A stretch of DNA of 64,000 nucleotides from Tardiphaga robiniae (GCF_013359755.1 NZ_JABMCJ010000091.1:120334-184333), one strand, 5' to 3'; shown: positions 27,387 to 36,791, numbered from the stretch's first letter. Translations and numbers: made by a program. The notes: generated from the sequence alone by a model not told the origin.

Positions 27387-27689
27387 ATGAAGACCAATGG
27401 ATTTGTCGCGCTTGTCGCGTTTGTTGCGCTCTCAATGTTCTGCGTCGCGGGTTATGCGCAGGACGCTGCGGTGCGCGGAGAAGTGAAGAAGATCGATGAA
27501 GCGGCAGGCAAGATCACTCTGAAGCACGGTCCGATCAAGAGCCTCGATATGGACGAGGGCATGACCATGGTCTTTCGCGTGAAAGACCCGGCGATGCTGA
27601 AATCGGTCAAGGTGGGCGACAAGGTGAAGTTCGATGCCGGTCGCGTCGATGGTCAGATCGTCGTGACCTCCATCCAGAAATCCAAATAG
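27387..27689 (+). CDS. CusF-like periplasmic copper chaperone
   Basis: 100 residues. Signal peptide 1-24 (cut after GYA). The mature part is a small OB-like beta barrel: VRGEVKKIDEAAGKITLKHGPI, then SLDMDEGMTMVFRVKDPAML and VGDKVKFDAGRVDGQ. The His of KHGPI and the two Met of GMTMVF match the CusF copper ligands. The Trp that caps Cu(I) in E. coli CusF (in WPAMTM) is replaced here by an acidic/Met sequence. It ends the copper cassette and is followed by a strong hairpin. Confidence 0.88.
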   Translation: MKTNGFVALVAFVALSMFCVAGYAQDAAVRGEVKKIDEAAGKITLKHGPIKSLDMDEGMTMVFRVKDPAMLKSVKVGDKVKFDAGRVDGQIVVTSIQKSK

Positions 27690-27697
27690 CCGCCGGA

Positions 27698-27730
27698 AGA
27701 TGGCGTCCAGGCTGAGCCTGGACGCCATCT
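27698..27730. terminator. Long hairpin at the end of the copper cassette
   Basis: Perfect 15-bp stem (27698-27712 with 27716-27730) and a 3-base loop, 9 bases after the stop. No T-run follows, so it may work as a stabiliser or a factor-assisted terminator. Confidence 0.7.
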
Positions 27731-27865
27731 ATCCAAGCCTAATGGCTGACGAAATGACGTGGGCGTCCTCTCCTGAGGCGAGGGCGCCCCGATATCGATG
27801 GAACTTGATCGGTGGCGCGTGATTCATTTCTTGCCCGATTCGCCGGGAGGCGCTAACCCCTCGCC

Positions 27866-30124
27866 ATGGGAAAAAGACTGATTCCGCCGGAGCCGGCTGA
27901 AATTCACGAAGTGCAACTGCGGGACGCGCTCGAGGAGCGCTATCTCGCTTATGCGCTGTCAACGATCATGCATCGGGCGCTGCCGGATGCGCGGGACGGC
28001 TTGAAGCCGGTTCACCGCCGCATCCTCTATGGCATGCGCCTGCTGCGGCTCGACCCGGGTACGCCGTTCAAGAAATCCGCCAAGATCGTCGGCGACGTGA
28101 TGGGCTCGTTCCATCCGCATGGCGACCAGTCGATCTATGACGCGCTGGTGCGCCTCGCGCAGGATTTCTCGTCGCGCTACCCGCTGGTCGACGGCCAAGG
28201 CAATTTCGGCAATATCGACGGCGATAGCGCGGCAGCCTATCGTTATACCGAAGCCCGCATGACCGATGTCGCGCGGCTGCTGCTCGAAGGCATCGACGAA
28301 GACGCGGTCGAGCTGCGCCCGAATTACGACGGCCAGACCAAGGAGCCGGCCGTGCTGCCGGGCGGTTTCCCGAACCTGTTGGCCAATGGCGCGCAGGGCA
28401 TCGCGGTCGGCATGGCCACCTCGATCCCGCCGCACAACGTCGCCGAACTCTGCGACGCCGCGCTGCATCTGATCGACAAGCCCGACGCCAAATCGAAATC
28501 GCTGATGCGCTGGGTGAAAGGTCCGGACTTCCCGACCGGCGGCATCATCGTCGATTCCAAGGAAAGCATCGCCGAAGCCTATATGACCGGGCGCGGTTCG
28601 TTCCGCACCCGCGCCAAGTGGCATGTAGAAGAGGGCGTCCGGGGTGCCTGGAATGTCGTGGTCACCGAGATTCCATGGTTGGTGCAGAAGTCGCGGCTGA
28701 TCGAGAAGATCGCCGAGCTGCTCAACGACAAGAAGCTGCCGCTGATCGGTGACATCCGCGACGAGTCCGCCGAAGACATCCGCGTCGTCATCGAACCGAA
28801 GACACGCAATGTAGATGCCGGCCTGGTGATGGAGTCGCTGTTCAAGCTCACCGAGCTCGAAAGCAAGATTCCGCTGAATCTCAACGTGCTGGTCAAGGGC
28901 CGCATCCCCAAGGTGCTCGGCCTCGCCGAGTGCCTGCGCGAATGGCTCGACCATCTGCGCGACGTGCTGCTGCGTCGCTCCAACTTCCGCAAGAACCAGA
29001 TCGAACATCGGCTGGAAGTGCTCGGCGGTTACCTGATCGCCTATCTCAATATCGATGAAGTCATCCGGATCATCCGCACTGAGGATGAGCCGAAGCCGGC
29101 GTTGATGAAGGCGTTCAGCCTCACCGAATTGCAGGCCGAGTCGATCCTGAACATGCGGCTGCGCTCTTTGCGCAAGCTCGAAGAATTCGAGATCAGGAAA
29201 GAAGACAAGGAGCTCCGCGCGGAGCTCAAGGGCATCAACGCGATCCTGAAGTCCGAAACCGAGCAGTGGGCCAAGGTCGGCGAGCAGGTCCGCAAGGTGC
29301 GCGACATCTTCGGGCCGAAGACGCCGCTCGGCAAACGCCGCACGGTGTTCGCCGATGCGCCGGAGCACGATCTCGCAGCCCTCGAAGAGTCGCTGGTCGA
29401 GCGCGAGCCCGTCACGGTCGTGATTTCCGAGAAGGGCTGGGTCCGCACGCTGAAGGGCCAGGTTGCGGATCTCTCCAACCTGACCTTCAAGACCGACGAC
29501 AAGCTCGACAAGGCGTTCTTTGCCGAGACGACTTCAAAGCTGATGCTGCTGGCCACCAATGGCCGATTCTACTCGCTCGACGTCTCGAAGCTGCCGGGCG
29601 GTCGCGGCCATGGCGAGCCGATCCGCCTGTTCATCGACATGGAGGGCGATGCCGCCATCGTCTCGATGTTCGTGCACAAGGGCGGCCGCAAGTTCCTGAT
29701 TGCCAGCCATGACGGTCAGGGCTTCCTCGTCAATGAGGACGACTGCGTCGGCACCACCCGCAAGGGCAAGCAGGTGCTGAATGTCGAGATGCCGAACGAG
29801 GCGCGGGCGCTGACGGTGGTCGGCGAAGGCAGCGATCAGGTCGCTGTCATCGGCACCAACCACAAGATGGTGATCTTCCCGCTCGACCAGGTGCCCGAAA
29901 TGGCGCGTGGCCGCGGTGTGCGGCTGCAAAAATACACCAGCGCAGGCCTGTCGGATGTCACCACTTTCGTGGCCAAGGAAGGCCTGACCTGGAAGGACTC
30001 GTCCGACCGCGAGCATCGCCTGACCTGGAAGGAACTGGCCGACTGGCGCGGCAATCGCGCGGACGCCGGCCGTCTCGCGACCGGTCTGCCGAAGTCGAAC
30101 AAGTTCGGCCGGGTGATCGAGTAA
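27866..30124 (+). CDS. parC: DNA topoisomerase IV subunit A
   Basis: 752 residues. ParC with ParE decatenates daughter chromosomes. The N-terminal breakage-reunion domain has [23 protein letters not shown] and [10 protein letters not shown] with catalytic Y127. The residue aligned with E. coli ParC Ser80, the main quinolone contact, is Gln88 here. The C-terminal part is a beta-pinwheel of degenerate repeats ([41 protein letters not shown]). Length equals typical alphaproteobacterial ParC. It lies 135 bases after the copper-cassette hairpin and 11 bases before the arsC-like gene. Confidence 0.95.
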   Translation: MGKRLIPPEPAEIHEVQLRDALEERYLAYALSTIMHRALPDARDGLKPVHRRILYGMRLLRLDPGTPFKKSAKIVGDVMGSFHPHGDQSIYDALVRLAQDFSSRYPLVDGQGNFGNIDGDSAAAYRYTEARMTDVARLLLEGIDEDAVELRPNYDGQTKEPAVLPGGFPNLLANGAQGIAVGMATSIPPHNVAELCDAALHLIDKPDAKSKSLMRWVKGPDFPTGGIIVDSKESIAEAYMTGRGSFRTRAKWHVEEGVRGAWNVVVTEIPWLVQKSRLIEKIAELLNDKKLPLIGDIRDESAEDIRVVIEPKTRNVDAGLVMESLFKLTELESKIPLNLNVLVKGRIPKVLGLAECLREWLDHLRDVLLRRSNFRKNQIEHRLEVLGGYLIAYLNIDEVIRIIRTEDEPKPALMKAFSLTELQAESILNMRLRSLRKLEEFEIRKEDKELRAELKGINAILKSETEQWAKVGEQVRKVRDIFGPKTPLGKRRTVFADAPEHDLAALEESLVEREPVTVVISEKGWVRTLKGQVADLSNLTFKTDDKLDKAFFAETTSKLMLLATNGRFYSLDVSKLPGGRGHGEPIRLFIDMEGDAAIVSMFVHKGGRKFLIASHDGQGFLVNEDDCVGTTRKGKQVLNVEMPNEARALTVVGEGSDQVAVIGTNHKMVIFPLDQVPEMARGRGVRLQKYTSAGLSDVTTFVAKEGLTWKDSSDREHRLTWKELADWRGNRADAGRLATGLPKSNKFGRVIE

Positions 30125-30135
30125 TCTCGCGCGTT

Positions 30136-30483
30136 ATGACGGTCACCATCTTCCACAATCCCTCCTGCGGGACATCGCGCAATACGCTCGCGATGATCCG
30201 TCAGAGTGGGATCGAGCCGGTGGTGATCGACTATCTCAAGATGCCGCCGGATCCCGCCCGGCTGGTTGCGCTCATCGGCGCCATGGGCGGAGGCGTTCGG
30301 GCGCTGTTACGTGAGAAGGAAAGTGTCTATGGCGAGCTTGGGCTTGTTGATCCCACGCTCGGCGATGACGCACTGATCGACGCGATCATCGCGCATCCGA
30401 TCCTGATGAACCGACCCATCGTCGAGACGCCGAAGGGCACGCGATTGTGCCGGCCGGCAGATGTGGTGCTGGAGCTGCTCTAG
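30136..30483 (+). CDS. arsC: Arsenate reductase, glutaredoxin-dependent (ArsC family)
   Basis: 115 residues. Thioredoxin-fold enzyme that reduces arsenate to arsenite. NPSCGTSR contains the catalytic C11; the Arg pattern of ArsC is seen in NRPIVETPKGTRLCRP, where the second half of the active site lies. No ars efflux genes are adjacent, so it is an orphan next to parC; the family also includes Spx-like and YffB-like proteins of other function, but the length and the PSCGTSR motif favour ArsC. It lies 11 bases after parC and is probably read from the same transcript. Confidence 0.88.
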   Translation: MTVTIFHNPSCGTSRNTLAMIRQSGIEPVVIDYLKMPPDPARLVALIGAMGGGVRALLREKESVYGELGLVDPTLGDDALIDAIIAHPILMNRPIVETPKGTRLCRPADVVLELL

Positions 30484-30658
30484 GGATCCAACTCGCCGAT
30501 CAAACGACGGCCCCATCCTGAGGAACCGCGCTCTTGCGCGGCGTTTCGAAGGACGGCGGCAAGGTTGGCGTCAACGAGTCCATGGTTCGAGACGAGCGCA
30601 AAGGGCGCGCCCCTCACCATGAGGGCTGCAGATCTCGGCGCCAGACGGGCCGCGGCAA

Positions 30659-31627
30659 TTACGTCACCGGCGCGAACTTGAACAGCTTCTCTGGGTTGGT
30701 CACCAGCAGTTTGCGTTGAACCGCAGGATCCGGCGCGTAAAGCGGGATCAGATCCACGAGCGTGCCGTCATTGGGCATGATCTTGACATTCGGATGCGGC
30801 CAGTCGGTGCCCCACAACACGCGGTCCGGCGCATTGTCGATCAACTGCTTCGCGAACGGCACGGAGTCGTGGAATGGCGCTGCGCCAGCCGAGGCGCGTT
30901 CGAGACCTGTAATTTTCATCCAGCACTTATCGTCGCTGGCCTGCAGATCGAGCAGTGCCTTGAATTCGGGATCGTCGAGGCCCTTGGCGGCGCTGATCGT
31001 CCCCATGTGATCGATCACGTAGGTCACCGGGAGCGCTTTCAGGATCGGCACGAACTCACGGACTGTGCCGGCTTCGAGATAAATGTCCACATGCCAGCCG
31101 ATGGCGGCGACGCGGTCGACCAAAGTACGGAAGACCTTCATGTCGCCGACGCCGCCAAGTCGTTTGAGGAAGGCGAAGCGGCAGGCGCGGATGCCGCCTG
31201 TGTCGAGCGCCATGAGATCGGCTTCCGACATGCTGTTGTTCACATTGGCGACGCCCCTGTACTTGCCGCCGCTCTGCGCGATCGCGTCGATCACCACGCG
31301 GTTGTCAAACCCATGGACGGTCGCATTGACGATGACGGCGCGTTCGACGCCGATCGCTTCATGCAGCTTGCGAAACATCTCAAGCGGAGCGTCAGGCGGC
31401 GAGTAGGGGCGCTTGGGCGAGAACGGATACACCGCGGCAGGGCCAAAGATGTGTGTATGCGTATCGACGCTTCCGGCGGGCGCGCGGAATTTTGGAGGAA
31501 TTGTATTGAGATCGGGGCCTGCAATGGCGGGGATTGCGGGTTCGTCGGCAGCCTGCGCTATTCGGCTTCCAATCACATTTGTGAGGCCAAGTGATGCCAT
31601 CGCGGCCAGAACGTCACGTCGGTGCAT
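30659..31627 (-). CDS. Exported amidohydrolase-2 family metal hydrolase (LigI-like)
   Basis: 322 residues, AAGGAG upstream of the ATG. HRRDVLAAMASLGLTNVIG is a Tat-type signal, cut near IAQA. The TIM-barrel has DTHTHIFG (HxH metal pair) about residue 57, VIDHMG near 191 and GTDWPHPN near 272. This is the pattern of 2-pyrone-4,6-dicarboxylate lactonase (LigI) and related hydrolases, most of which are cytoplasmic and need one or no metal. Substrate unknown. It is divergent from two Tat-exported MmgE/PrpD genes, which suggests a shared pathway in the periplasm. Confidence 0.87.
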   Translation of the reverse strand: MHRRDVLAAMASLGLTNVIGSRIAQAADEPAIPAIAGPDLNTIPPKFRAPAGSVDTHTHIFGPAAVYPFSPKRPYSPPDAPLEMFRKLHEAIGVERAVIVNATVHGFDNRVVIDAIAQSGGKYRGVANVNNSMSEADLMALDTGGIRACRFAFLKRLGGVGDMKVFRTLVDRVAAIGWHVDIYLEAGTVREFVPILKALPVTYVIDHMGTISAAKGLDDPEFKALLDLQASDDKCWMKITGLERASAGAAPFHDSVPFAKQLIDNAPDRVLWGTDWPHPNVKIMPNDGTLVDLIPLYAPDPAVQRKLLVTNPEKLFKFAPVT

Positions 31628-31640
31628 TTAGTCTCCTTGC

Positions 31641-31668
31641 GTCTGCATGCGCTGCGCATGCGCCAGAC
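31641..31668. promoter_or_regulatory. Palindromic hairpin in the hydrolase leader
   Basis: GCATGCGC (31645-31652) is followed by one T and its exact complement GCGCATGC (31654-31661), with GTCT/AGAC pairing outside around a bulge. It lies 14 bases upstream of the hydrolase start. It could be an operator for a dimeric regulator or an RNA hairpin in the leader. Confidence 0.45.
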
Positions 31669-32051
31669 GTGAATCATCGATGCATGTGTCGCCGTAGAGC
31701 GGCACCTGCAAATTTGTTGGCTGTCGAAACGATATATGTCTCTGCGGGAATGCGAGCGGCGCTCATGGCCGGACGATGAATCTCTGCAGCGTTTTCACCC
31801 TGAAAGTTATTTGTTGAAATCCAGAGCGCGCATGACGTGCAACGGAAACAGAACGCATTAAAGCTAGTGGGGGTGAATTTATGAAACAAATGAGAAATTC
31901 GGGATAATAGCGCTATCTCGTGCATATATTGCAAATCCGTAAGGTCGCCTGAGTTCGAACTGCTTGCTATCGAATTGTAACAGGCGTATCGCCGCAGCCC
32001 GATGAAGCGGCGCGTCGATCGCGCGAAGAATGATAGTTCGGAGGAAATCCC
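31669..32051. other. Divergent promoter region of the exported-enzyme locus
   Basis: About 380 bases, AT-rich between 31850 and 31980. It should carry the promoters of the hydrolase and the MmgE/PrpD genes. No convincing gene; minus-strand frames across 31674-32639 run through it but have no start signal. Confidence 0.5.
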
Positions 32052-33530
32052 ATGGCGTACACCAATCGCAGGACCGTCTTGCAGGCAGCTGCTGCGCTCC
32101 CGGCTCTGGCTGCAGCGGGGCGTGGTGCCTTGGCTGCGGAGCCAGCTGCCAGTGAAGCGCCGAAGAAAGCCGCATCGGTTGCTCCGCCGCATGTGACGCA
32201 GATTCTCGCCCACTACATCGTCAACGCCAAATACGATGACCTTCCGGCAAGTGTCCGTAAGGAAGGCGTGCGCACGCTGTTGAACTGGGTCGGTGTCGCC
32301 ATAGGCGGTTCGCATCATCAGACGGTGGACATCGCGGCGTCGGCGCTGGCGCCATTCTCCGGTCCGGCGAAGGCCTCGCTGTTCGGGCGCAACGAACGCT
32401 TCGACATCATGAACGCCGCTTTCATCAATGGTGTCTCGAGTCACATCTTCGATTATGACGACACCCATCTGAAGACGATCATTCATCCGGCTGGTCCAGT
32501 CGCATCTGCGATTCTGGCGATTGCGGAAATGAAGCCGGTGTCCGGCAAGGATTTCCTCAATGCGCTGGTGCTCGGTATCGAGACCGAATGCCGGATCGGC
32601 AATGCCGTTTATCCGAACCACTATGACGTCGGCTGGCACATCACCGGCACCGCCGGCGTATTTGGCTCGGCCGCCGCGGCTGGCAAGCTGCTAGGTCTTA
32701 ACGAACAGCAGATGATCTGGGCGCTGGGGCTCGCGGCCTCGCAGCCTGTCGGCCTGCGGGAGTCCTTTGGTTCGATGAACAAGAGCTTCAATCCTGGCCG
32801 TGCTGCCAGCAACGGCATCTTTGCCGCTATCCTTGCGTCAAAGAATTACACCAGCTCCGATGGCATGATCGAGGCCAAGCGCGGCTGGGCCAATGCCATC
32901 AGCACCAAGCAGGACTATGCCGAGATCACCGAGGGGCTCGGCAAGCGTTACGAGTCAGCGCTCAACACCTACAAGCCGTTTGCCTGCGGCATCGTCCTGC
33001 ATCCGCTGATCGACGCGGCGATCCAGCTCAGGAATGAGAACAAGCTGACGCCGGATATGATCAAGCAGGTCGACGTGAGGGTTCATCCGCTGGTGCTCGA
33101 ATTGACCGGCAAGAAGACCCCCAGGGAGGGGCTCGAAGGAAAATTCAGCGTCTACCATGCGGTTGCCATCGCCTTTATCGAAGGCGCCGGCGGCGAGAAG
33201 CAGTTCAGCGATGGGGCGGTGCGCGACGCGAAGACGATCGAATTGCGCGGCAAAGTCGTTCCGACTGTCGATCAATCGATCAAGCCGGAACAGGTCGAGA
33301 TGTCCGTCGAGTTGAATGACGGGCGCGTGCTCAAGAAGCGGATCGAGCACGCCATCGGCAGCCTCGAGAAGCCCATGAGCGATGCCGATCTCGAACGCAA
33401 ATTCAAGGATCTCGCTGAAGGAATCCTGCCGCACAAGCAGGCGGCAAAGGTCATGGAGCTGTGCTGGAAGGTGGAGGGCTCGGCGAGCGCCGGAGATATT
33501 GCAAGGGCAGGCGCGCGATCCACTGCCTGA
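32052..33530 (+). CDS. Tat-exported MmgE/PrpD family protein 1
   Basis: 492 residues, GGAGG upstream. NRRTVLQAAAALPALAAAG is a Tat signal cut near ALAAEPA, unusual for a family whose known members (2-methylcitrate dehydratase PrpD, cis-aconitate decarboxylase, iminodisuccinate epimerase) are cytoplasmic. The all-helical domain contains the family pattern NGVSSHIFDYDDTHLKTIIHPAGPV, in which Asp, His and Thr line the active site, and HITGTAGVFGSAAAAG. The C-terminal lid has the FACGIVLHP segment. No iron-sulfur cofactor. Substrate unknown, probably a dicarboxylate or similar acid. The second paralogue follows after 140 bases. Confidence 0.9.
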   Translation: MAYTNRRTVLQAAAALPALAAAGRGALAAEPAASEAPKKAASVAPPHVTQILAHYIVNAKYDDLPASVRKEGVRTLLNWVGVAIGGSHHQTVDIAASALAPFSGPAKASLFGRNERFDIMNAAFINGVSSHIFDYDDTHLKTIIHPAGPVASAILAIAEMKPVSGKDFLNALVLGIETECRIGNAVYPNHYDVGWHITGTAGVFGSAAAAGKLLGLNEQQMIWALGLAASQPVGLRESFGSMNKSFNPGRAASNGIFAAILASKNYTSSDGMIEAKRGWANAISTKQDYAEITEGLGKRYESALNTYKPFACGIVLHPLIDAAIQLRNENKLTPDMIKQVDVRVHPLVLELTGKKTPREGLEGKFSVYHAVAIAFIEGAGGEKQFSDGAVRDAKTIELRGKVVPTVDQSIKPEQVEMSVELNDGRVLKKRIEHAIGSLEKPMSDADLERKFKDLAEGILPHKQAAKVMELCWKVEGSASAGDIARAGARSTA

Positions 33531-33672
33531 CAGCCGTTGCCCGCGATGAAGCATTGAGGCCTTCGCGAGGTGGCCTGAACATACGTCAATCGTCACGCCG
33601 TCAGTATTGTGAGCAGAAACCTCGTCGCATCCCTCCAGCGAGCCTTGCGGCCAACACTCCTTAAAGGATGAC

Positions 33673-35133
33673 ATGTCCCAGCGTCGTACGCCTTCACGCC
33701 GTCGCGTTCTCCAGTCTGCCAGTGCTCTCGCCGCATTAACGCTTTCGCCGTCCATCATTCGCAAGGCTGCAGCAGCGGATGCGGATGTCACCGGGCGTCT
33801 TGCGCGCTACATGGTTTCGACGCGCGACAAGGCGCTTCCTGATGTGGTGATGACGGAATGCAAACACCGCATTCTCGATACGTTCGGCGCGATGGTCTCC
33901 GGTGCGCGGATGCATCCGGGCGAGATGGCCCTGAAATATGTTCGCGGGCTCGGCGGCGAACAGCAGGCGTCGGTGATCGGATCCAGTTTCCGCACTACCG
34001 CCGTCAACGCCGCGCTGGCCAATGCCATGTGCGCGCATGCGGACGAGACCGATGATTTCGAGCCGGTCACCAAGGCGCATCCGGGAAGCGCTGTGGTGCC
34101 GTCCGCGCTGGCGATGGCGGAAAAGGAAGGTGGCCGGTCGGGCATCGAATTCATTCGGGCCGTGACGCTCGGATATGATCTCACTTGCCGGCTGCTGATG
34201 GCGCTTGGACCGGATCTCGTCCGTGGTTCGCACCGCAGTGCGGAGGGGACCAGCTCCACCTTCGGTTCTCTGGGTGCAGCGGCGTCGCTGGCTCGGCTGG
34301 ACGAGAAGGGTATGCGTTATGCGATCTCCTATTCCTCGCAGCAGGTGGCTGGTCTGTGGAGCTGGGTGAAGGACGAGGATCACGTCGAGAAGGCTTTCGA
34401 CTTCGCGGGCATGGGCGCCCGCAACGGCCTGACCGCCGTGACCATGGTTCAGGCCGATTTGACCGGCGTTCATGACGTCCTCGATGGCACGCATAACCTG
34501 TTCATTGCGCTGTCCACGGATCCGAAGCCGGAAGAGATGCTCGCCGGTCTCGGCAGCCGCTTCTACGTCACTGAAACGGCGATCAAGACATTCTCCGTCG
34601 GCTATCCGATCCAGTCGCCGCTCGACGCCATCCTGACCCTACGCAAGCAGAACGGCCTGACGCCGGGCAATGTGAAGAGCATCCTCGTCAAGATTCCGAC
34701 CGATGCGACGGGGATCGTCGGCACCAGCGCGATGCCCGACGTCAACTGCCCGCATCTGGTGGCGGTCGCGCTCGTCAAGGGTGCCGTGTCGTTCGTCGAC
34801 AGCCATGACCAGGCGCTGATGAGGGATTCCAAGATCCTTGAGCAGCGCGCCAAGGTAACCGTGGTCGGTGATAAGGCCCTGATGGATCCGGCCGCGCCGC
34901 GCGGCGCTATCGTCGAGGTGGAGATGATGGATGGCAAGAAGGTGGAGCACTTCACCAAGTTCCCGCCCGGGACGAAGGAAAATCCGCTGAGCACCGACGC
35001 CGTCAGTGCGAAGACCCGTGACTTGATCGCGCCGGTTCTCGGGGCCGAAAAGGCGAAGAAGCTGATCGATCAGATCAACAATCTGGAGAAGGTCAAGGAT
35101 ATCCGCTCGCTGCGGCCACTGTTCACGGGCTGA
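33673..35133 (+). CDS. Tat-exported MmgE/PrpD family protein 2
   Basis: 486 residues; AAAGGATGAC before the ATG. SRRRVLQSASALAALTLSPS is a Tat signal. The MmgE/PrpD domain differs clearly from the first: NAMCAHADETDDFEPVTKAHPGSAVVPSAL holds the active-site Asp/His and the substrate loop, RGSHRSAEGTSSTFGSLGAAA the second helix pair. The two proteins are paralogues with different substrates, not a recent duplication, since only the motifs match. Both would work in the periplasm with the hydrolase encoded divergently. Its stop is 30 bases from the convergent CorC-family gene. Confidence 0.9.
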   Translation: MSQRRTPSRRRVLQSASALAALTLSPSIIRKAAAADADVTGRLARYMVSTRDKALPDVVMTECKHRILDTFGAMVSGARMHPGEMALKYVRGLGGEQQASVIGSSFRTTAVNAALANAMCAHADETDDFEPVTKAHPGSAVVPSALAMAEKEGGRSGIEFIRAVTLGYDLTCRLLMALGPDLVRGSHRSAEGTSSTFGSLGAAASLARLDEKGMRYAISYSSQQVAGLWSWVKDEDHVEKAFDFAGMGARNGLTAVTMVQADLTGVHDVLDGTHNLFIALSTDPKPEEMLAGLGSRFYVTETAIKTFSVGYPIQSPLDAILTLRKQNGLTPGNVKSILVKIPTDATGIVGTSAMPDVNCPHLVAVALVKGAVSFVDSHDQALMRDSKILEQRAKVTVVGDKALMDPAAPRGAIVEVEMMDGKKVEHFTKFPPGTKENPLSTDAVSAKTRDLIAPVLGAEKAKKLIDQINNLEKVKDIRSLRPLFTG

Positions 35134-35162
35134 TACCCGATACGCGAAGCGCTGCGATCAAT

Positions 35163-36464
35163 TTACCCCAGCGCTTCTTCCTTGACGCGGCTCGCCAGCA
35201 CCTTGTCGATGCGGCGGCCGTCGAGGTCCATGACCTCGAACCGCCAGGCATGCGAGACGATCTCGTCGCCGACCTCGGGAATCTTGCCGAACTCCTGCAA
35301 CAGAAATCCTGCAAAGGTCTGATAGGGGCGCGACTGCGCGGGTAAGTCGATGCCGAGCAGGGCGGCGAACTCCACCGCGGGCATCCAGCCGGAGATGAGG
35401 TAGGAGCCGTCCTCGCGTTTGTGGAAGGCGACCTCGGCCGGGCCTTCCTCGGTGTGAAAGGCGCCGACGATCGACTCCAGAATATCCGCTGATGTCACCA
35501 CCCCCTGGAACACGCCGTATTCATCATGCACGAGGCCGATATGGAATGGCGAGTCACGCAGGATCGCCACCACGTCGCGCGCATCGACCGTGTCGGGAAT
35601 GACCGGAGCCTCGCGCACCAGCGCGCGGATGTCCGGCGTCTTGCCGCTCAAATACACATCGAGCAGATCCTTGGCCTGAACGATGCCGATGGCGGAATCG
35701 CCGTCGCCATCGAACACCGCAAAGCGCGAATGCGAGCTGCCCGCGAGTTCGGCCTGGATGGTCTCGATGGGATCGGCAAGATCGATCATCGCCACTTCAT
35801 GGCGCGGTGTCATCACGGCGCCGACGGGCAGGTCGCCGAGGCGCATCACGCCTGCGATCATTTCCTTTTCGCCGGGCTCAAGCACGCCGGCGGTTTCCGC
35901 TTCGGTCACGAGCGTGCGGATTTCGTCTTCGCTGACCTTCTCCTCGGCTTCACCGCGCTGCCCAAGTAGAAACAGGATCGCCTTGCCGGAACGATCGAGC
36001 AGCCACACCAGCGGCAGCGAGATTTTTGCGAGCAGCACCATGGCGGGCGCAACGCGCACGGCTACGGCCTCGGGATCGCGCAACGCGATCTGCTTCGGCA
36101 CGAGTTCGCCGATGATCAGCGAAGCGTAAGTAATGACCGATACGACGATGCCGACGCCGAGCGTATCGGCGAGGCCTTTCGATACGCCAAGGTCAAGCAA
36201 CAATATCGTGAGGCGCTGGCCCAGCGTCGCACCGGAGAAGGCGCCCGACAATACGCCGATCAGCGTGATGCCGATCTGCACGGTGGAGAGGAACTTGCCG
36301 GGATCGGAGGCCAGCGCCAGAGCGCGGCGAGAGCCTGTCACACCTTTTTCAACCAAGGCGGCGAGGCGGGCAGGGCGGGAGGATACGATCGCCAGCTCAG
36401 ACATTGCGAGCAGGCCGTTGACGACGATCAGGACCGCAACGATCCCGAGTTCGAGAGATAACAC
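35163..36464 (-). CDS. CNNM/CorC-HlyC family membrane protein
   Basis: 433 residues from the GTG at 36462-36464, which has AAAAGGA six bases upstream; about 112 open codons further upstream belong to the leader. Four membrane segments of a DUF21 (CNNM) domain come first (ELGIVAVLIVVNGLLAMSELAIVSS; VQIGITLIGVLSGAFSG), then a CBS pair about residues 205-325 (MTPRHEVAMIDL, SRFAVFDGDGDSAIGIVQAKDLLDV) and the C-terminal transporter-associated FAD-like domain (GSYLISGWMPAVEFAALLG). Members are implicated in Mg/Co (or related cation) efflux and resistance, not in haemolysis. A structured leader precedes it and could control it. Confidence 0.92.
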   Translation of the reverse strand: MLSLELGIVAVLIVVNGLLAMSELAIVSSRPARLAALVEKGVTGSRRALALASDPGKFLSTVQIGITLIGVLSGAFSGATLGQRLTILLLDLGVSKGLADTLGVGIVVSVITYASLIIGELVPKQIALRDPEAVAVRVAPAMVLLAKISLPLVWLLDRSGKAILFLLGQRGEAEEKVSEDEIRTLVTEAETAGVLEPGEKEMIAGVMRLGDLPVGAVMTPRHEVAMIDLADPIETIQAELAGSSHSRFAVFDGDGDSAIGIVQAKDLLDVYLSGKTPDIRALVREAPVIPDTVDARDVVAILRDSPFHIGLVHDEYGVFQGVVTSADILESIVGAFHTEEGPAEVAFHKREDGSYLISGWMPAVEFAALLGIDLPAQSRPYQTFAGFLLQEFGKIPEVGDEIVSHAWRFEVMDLDGRRIDKVLASRVKEEALG

Positions 36465-36469
36465 GCTCA

Positions 36470-36601
36470 ATCCTTTTGGATGATGGGCAGGTATTATAGT
36501 CGATCCGCTTATCTCGCGCCATGGTGGCAAGTGGCGTTGCGACACTCCGCCGGGCGGGTTGAATTCCTCGGTGCGCCCATAGGTCGCTCCCCCGAACCGA
36601 C
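36470..36601 (-). promoter_or_regulatory. Structured leader, candidate yybP-ykoY-like metal riboswitch
   Basis: Read on the minus strand, an 8-bp outer helix (36594-36601 with 36499-36506, two G-U) is followed at once by GGGGGA (36588-36593), then a helix GCGAC/GTCGC (36583-36587 with 36539-36543) closing a 39-base arm, then a CGCCA/TGGCG hairpin (36532-36536 with 36517-36521) and GCGAGA before the outer strand. The order outer helix, GGGGA purine run, arms and CGAGA resembles the Mn-sensing yybP-ykoY class. Downstream, ATCC/GGAT (36470-36481) holds the ribosome site of the CorC-family gene in a small hairpin. Fit to the known class is by eye. Confidence 0.45.
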
Positions 36602-36791
36602 GCCTTGCGCAGGCGCACGTCCCGCAGCAGGACGTTATTATAACGTCGGTATGACGCGAGGCGTCGCGTGGATGTGGCAAGACAATGGCCGCAGGATAGC
36701 AGCCTATTCGGGCATCAATTATTTCGCTTGATGTCGAATTGATATAGCGCATGATGACCGCCATATCGCGTGTCGTGGCGGGGGTCTGGTT

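Noticed and set aside
27959..29368. 469-codon minus-strand frame inside parC
   Set aside because: Reverse frame of parC with the same artefact composition; no start signal.
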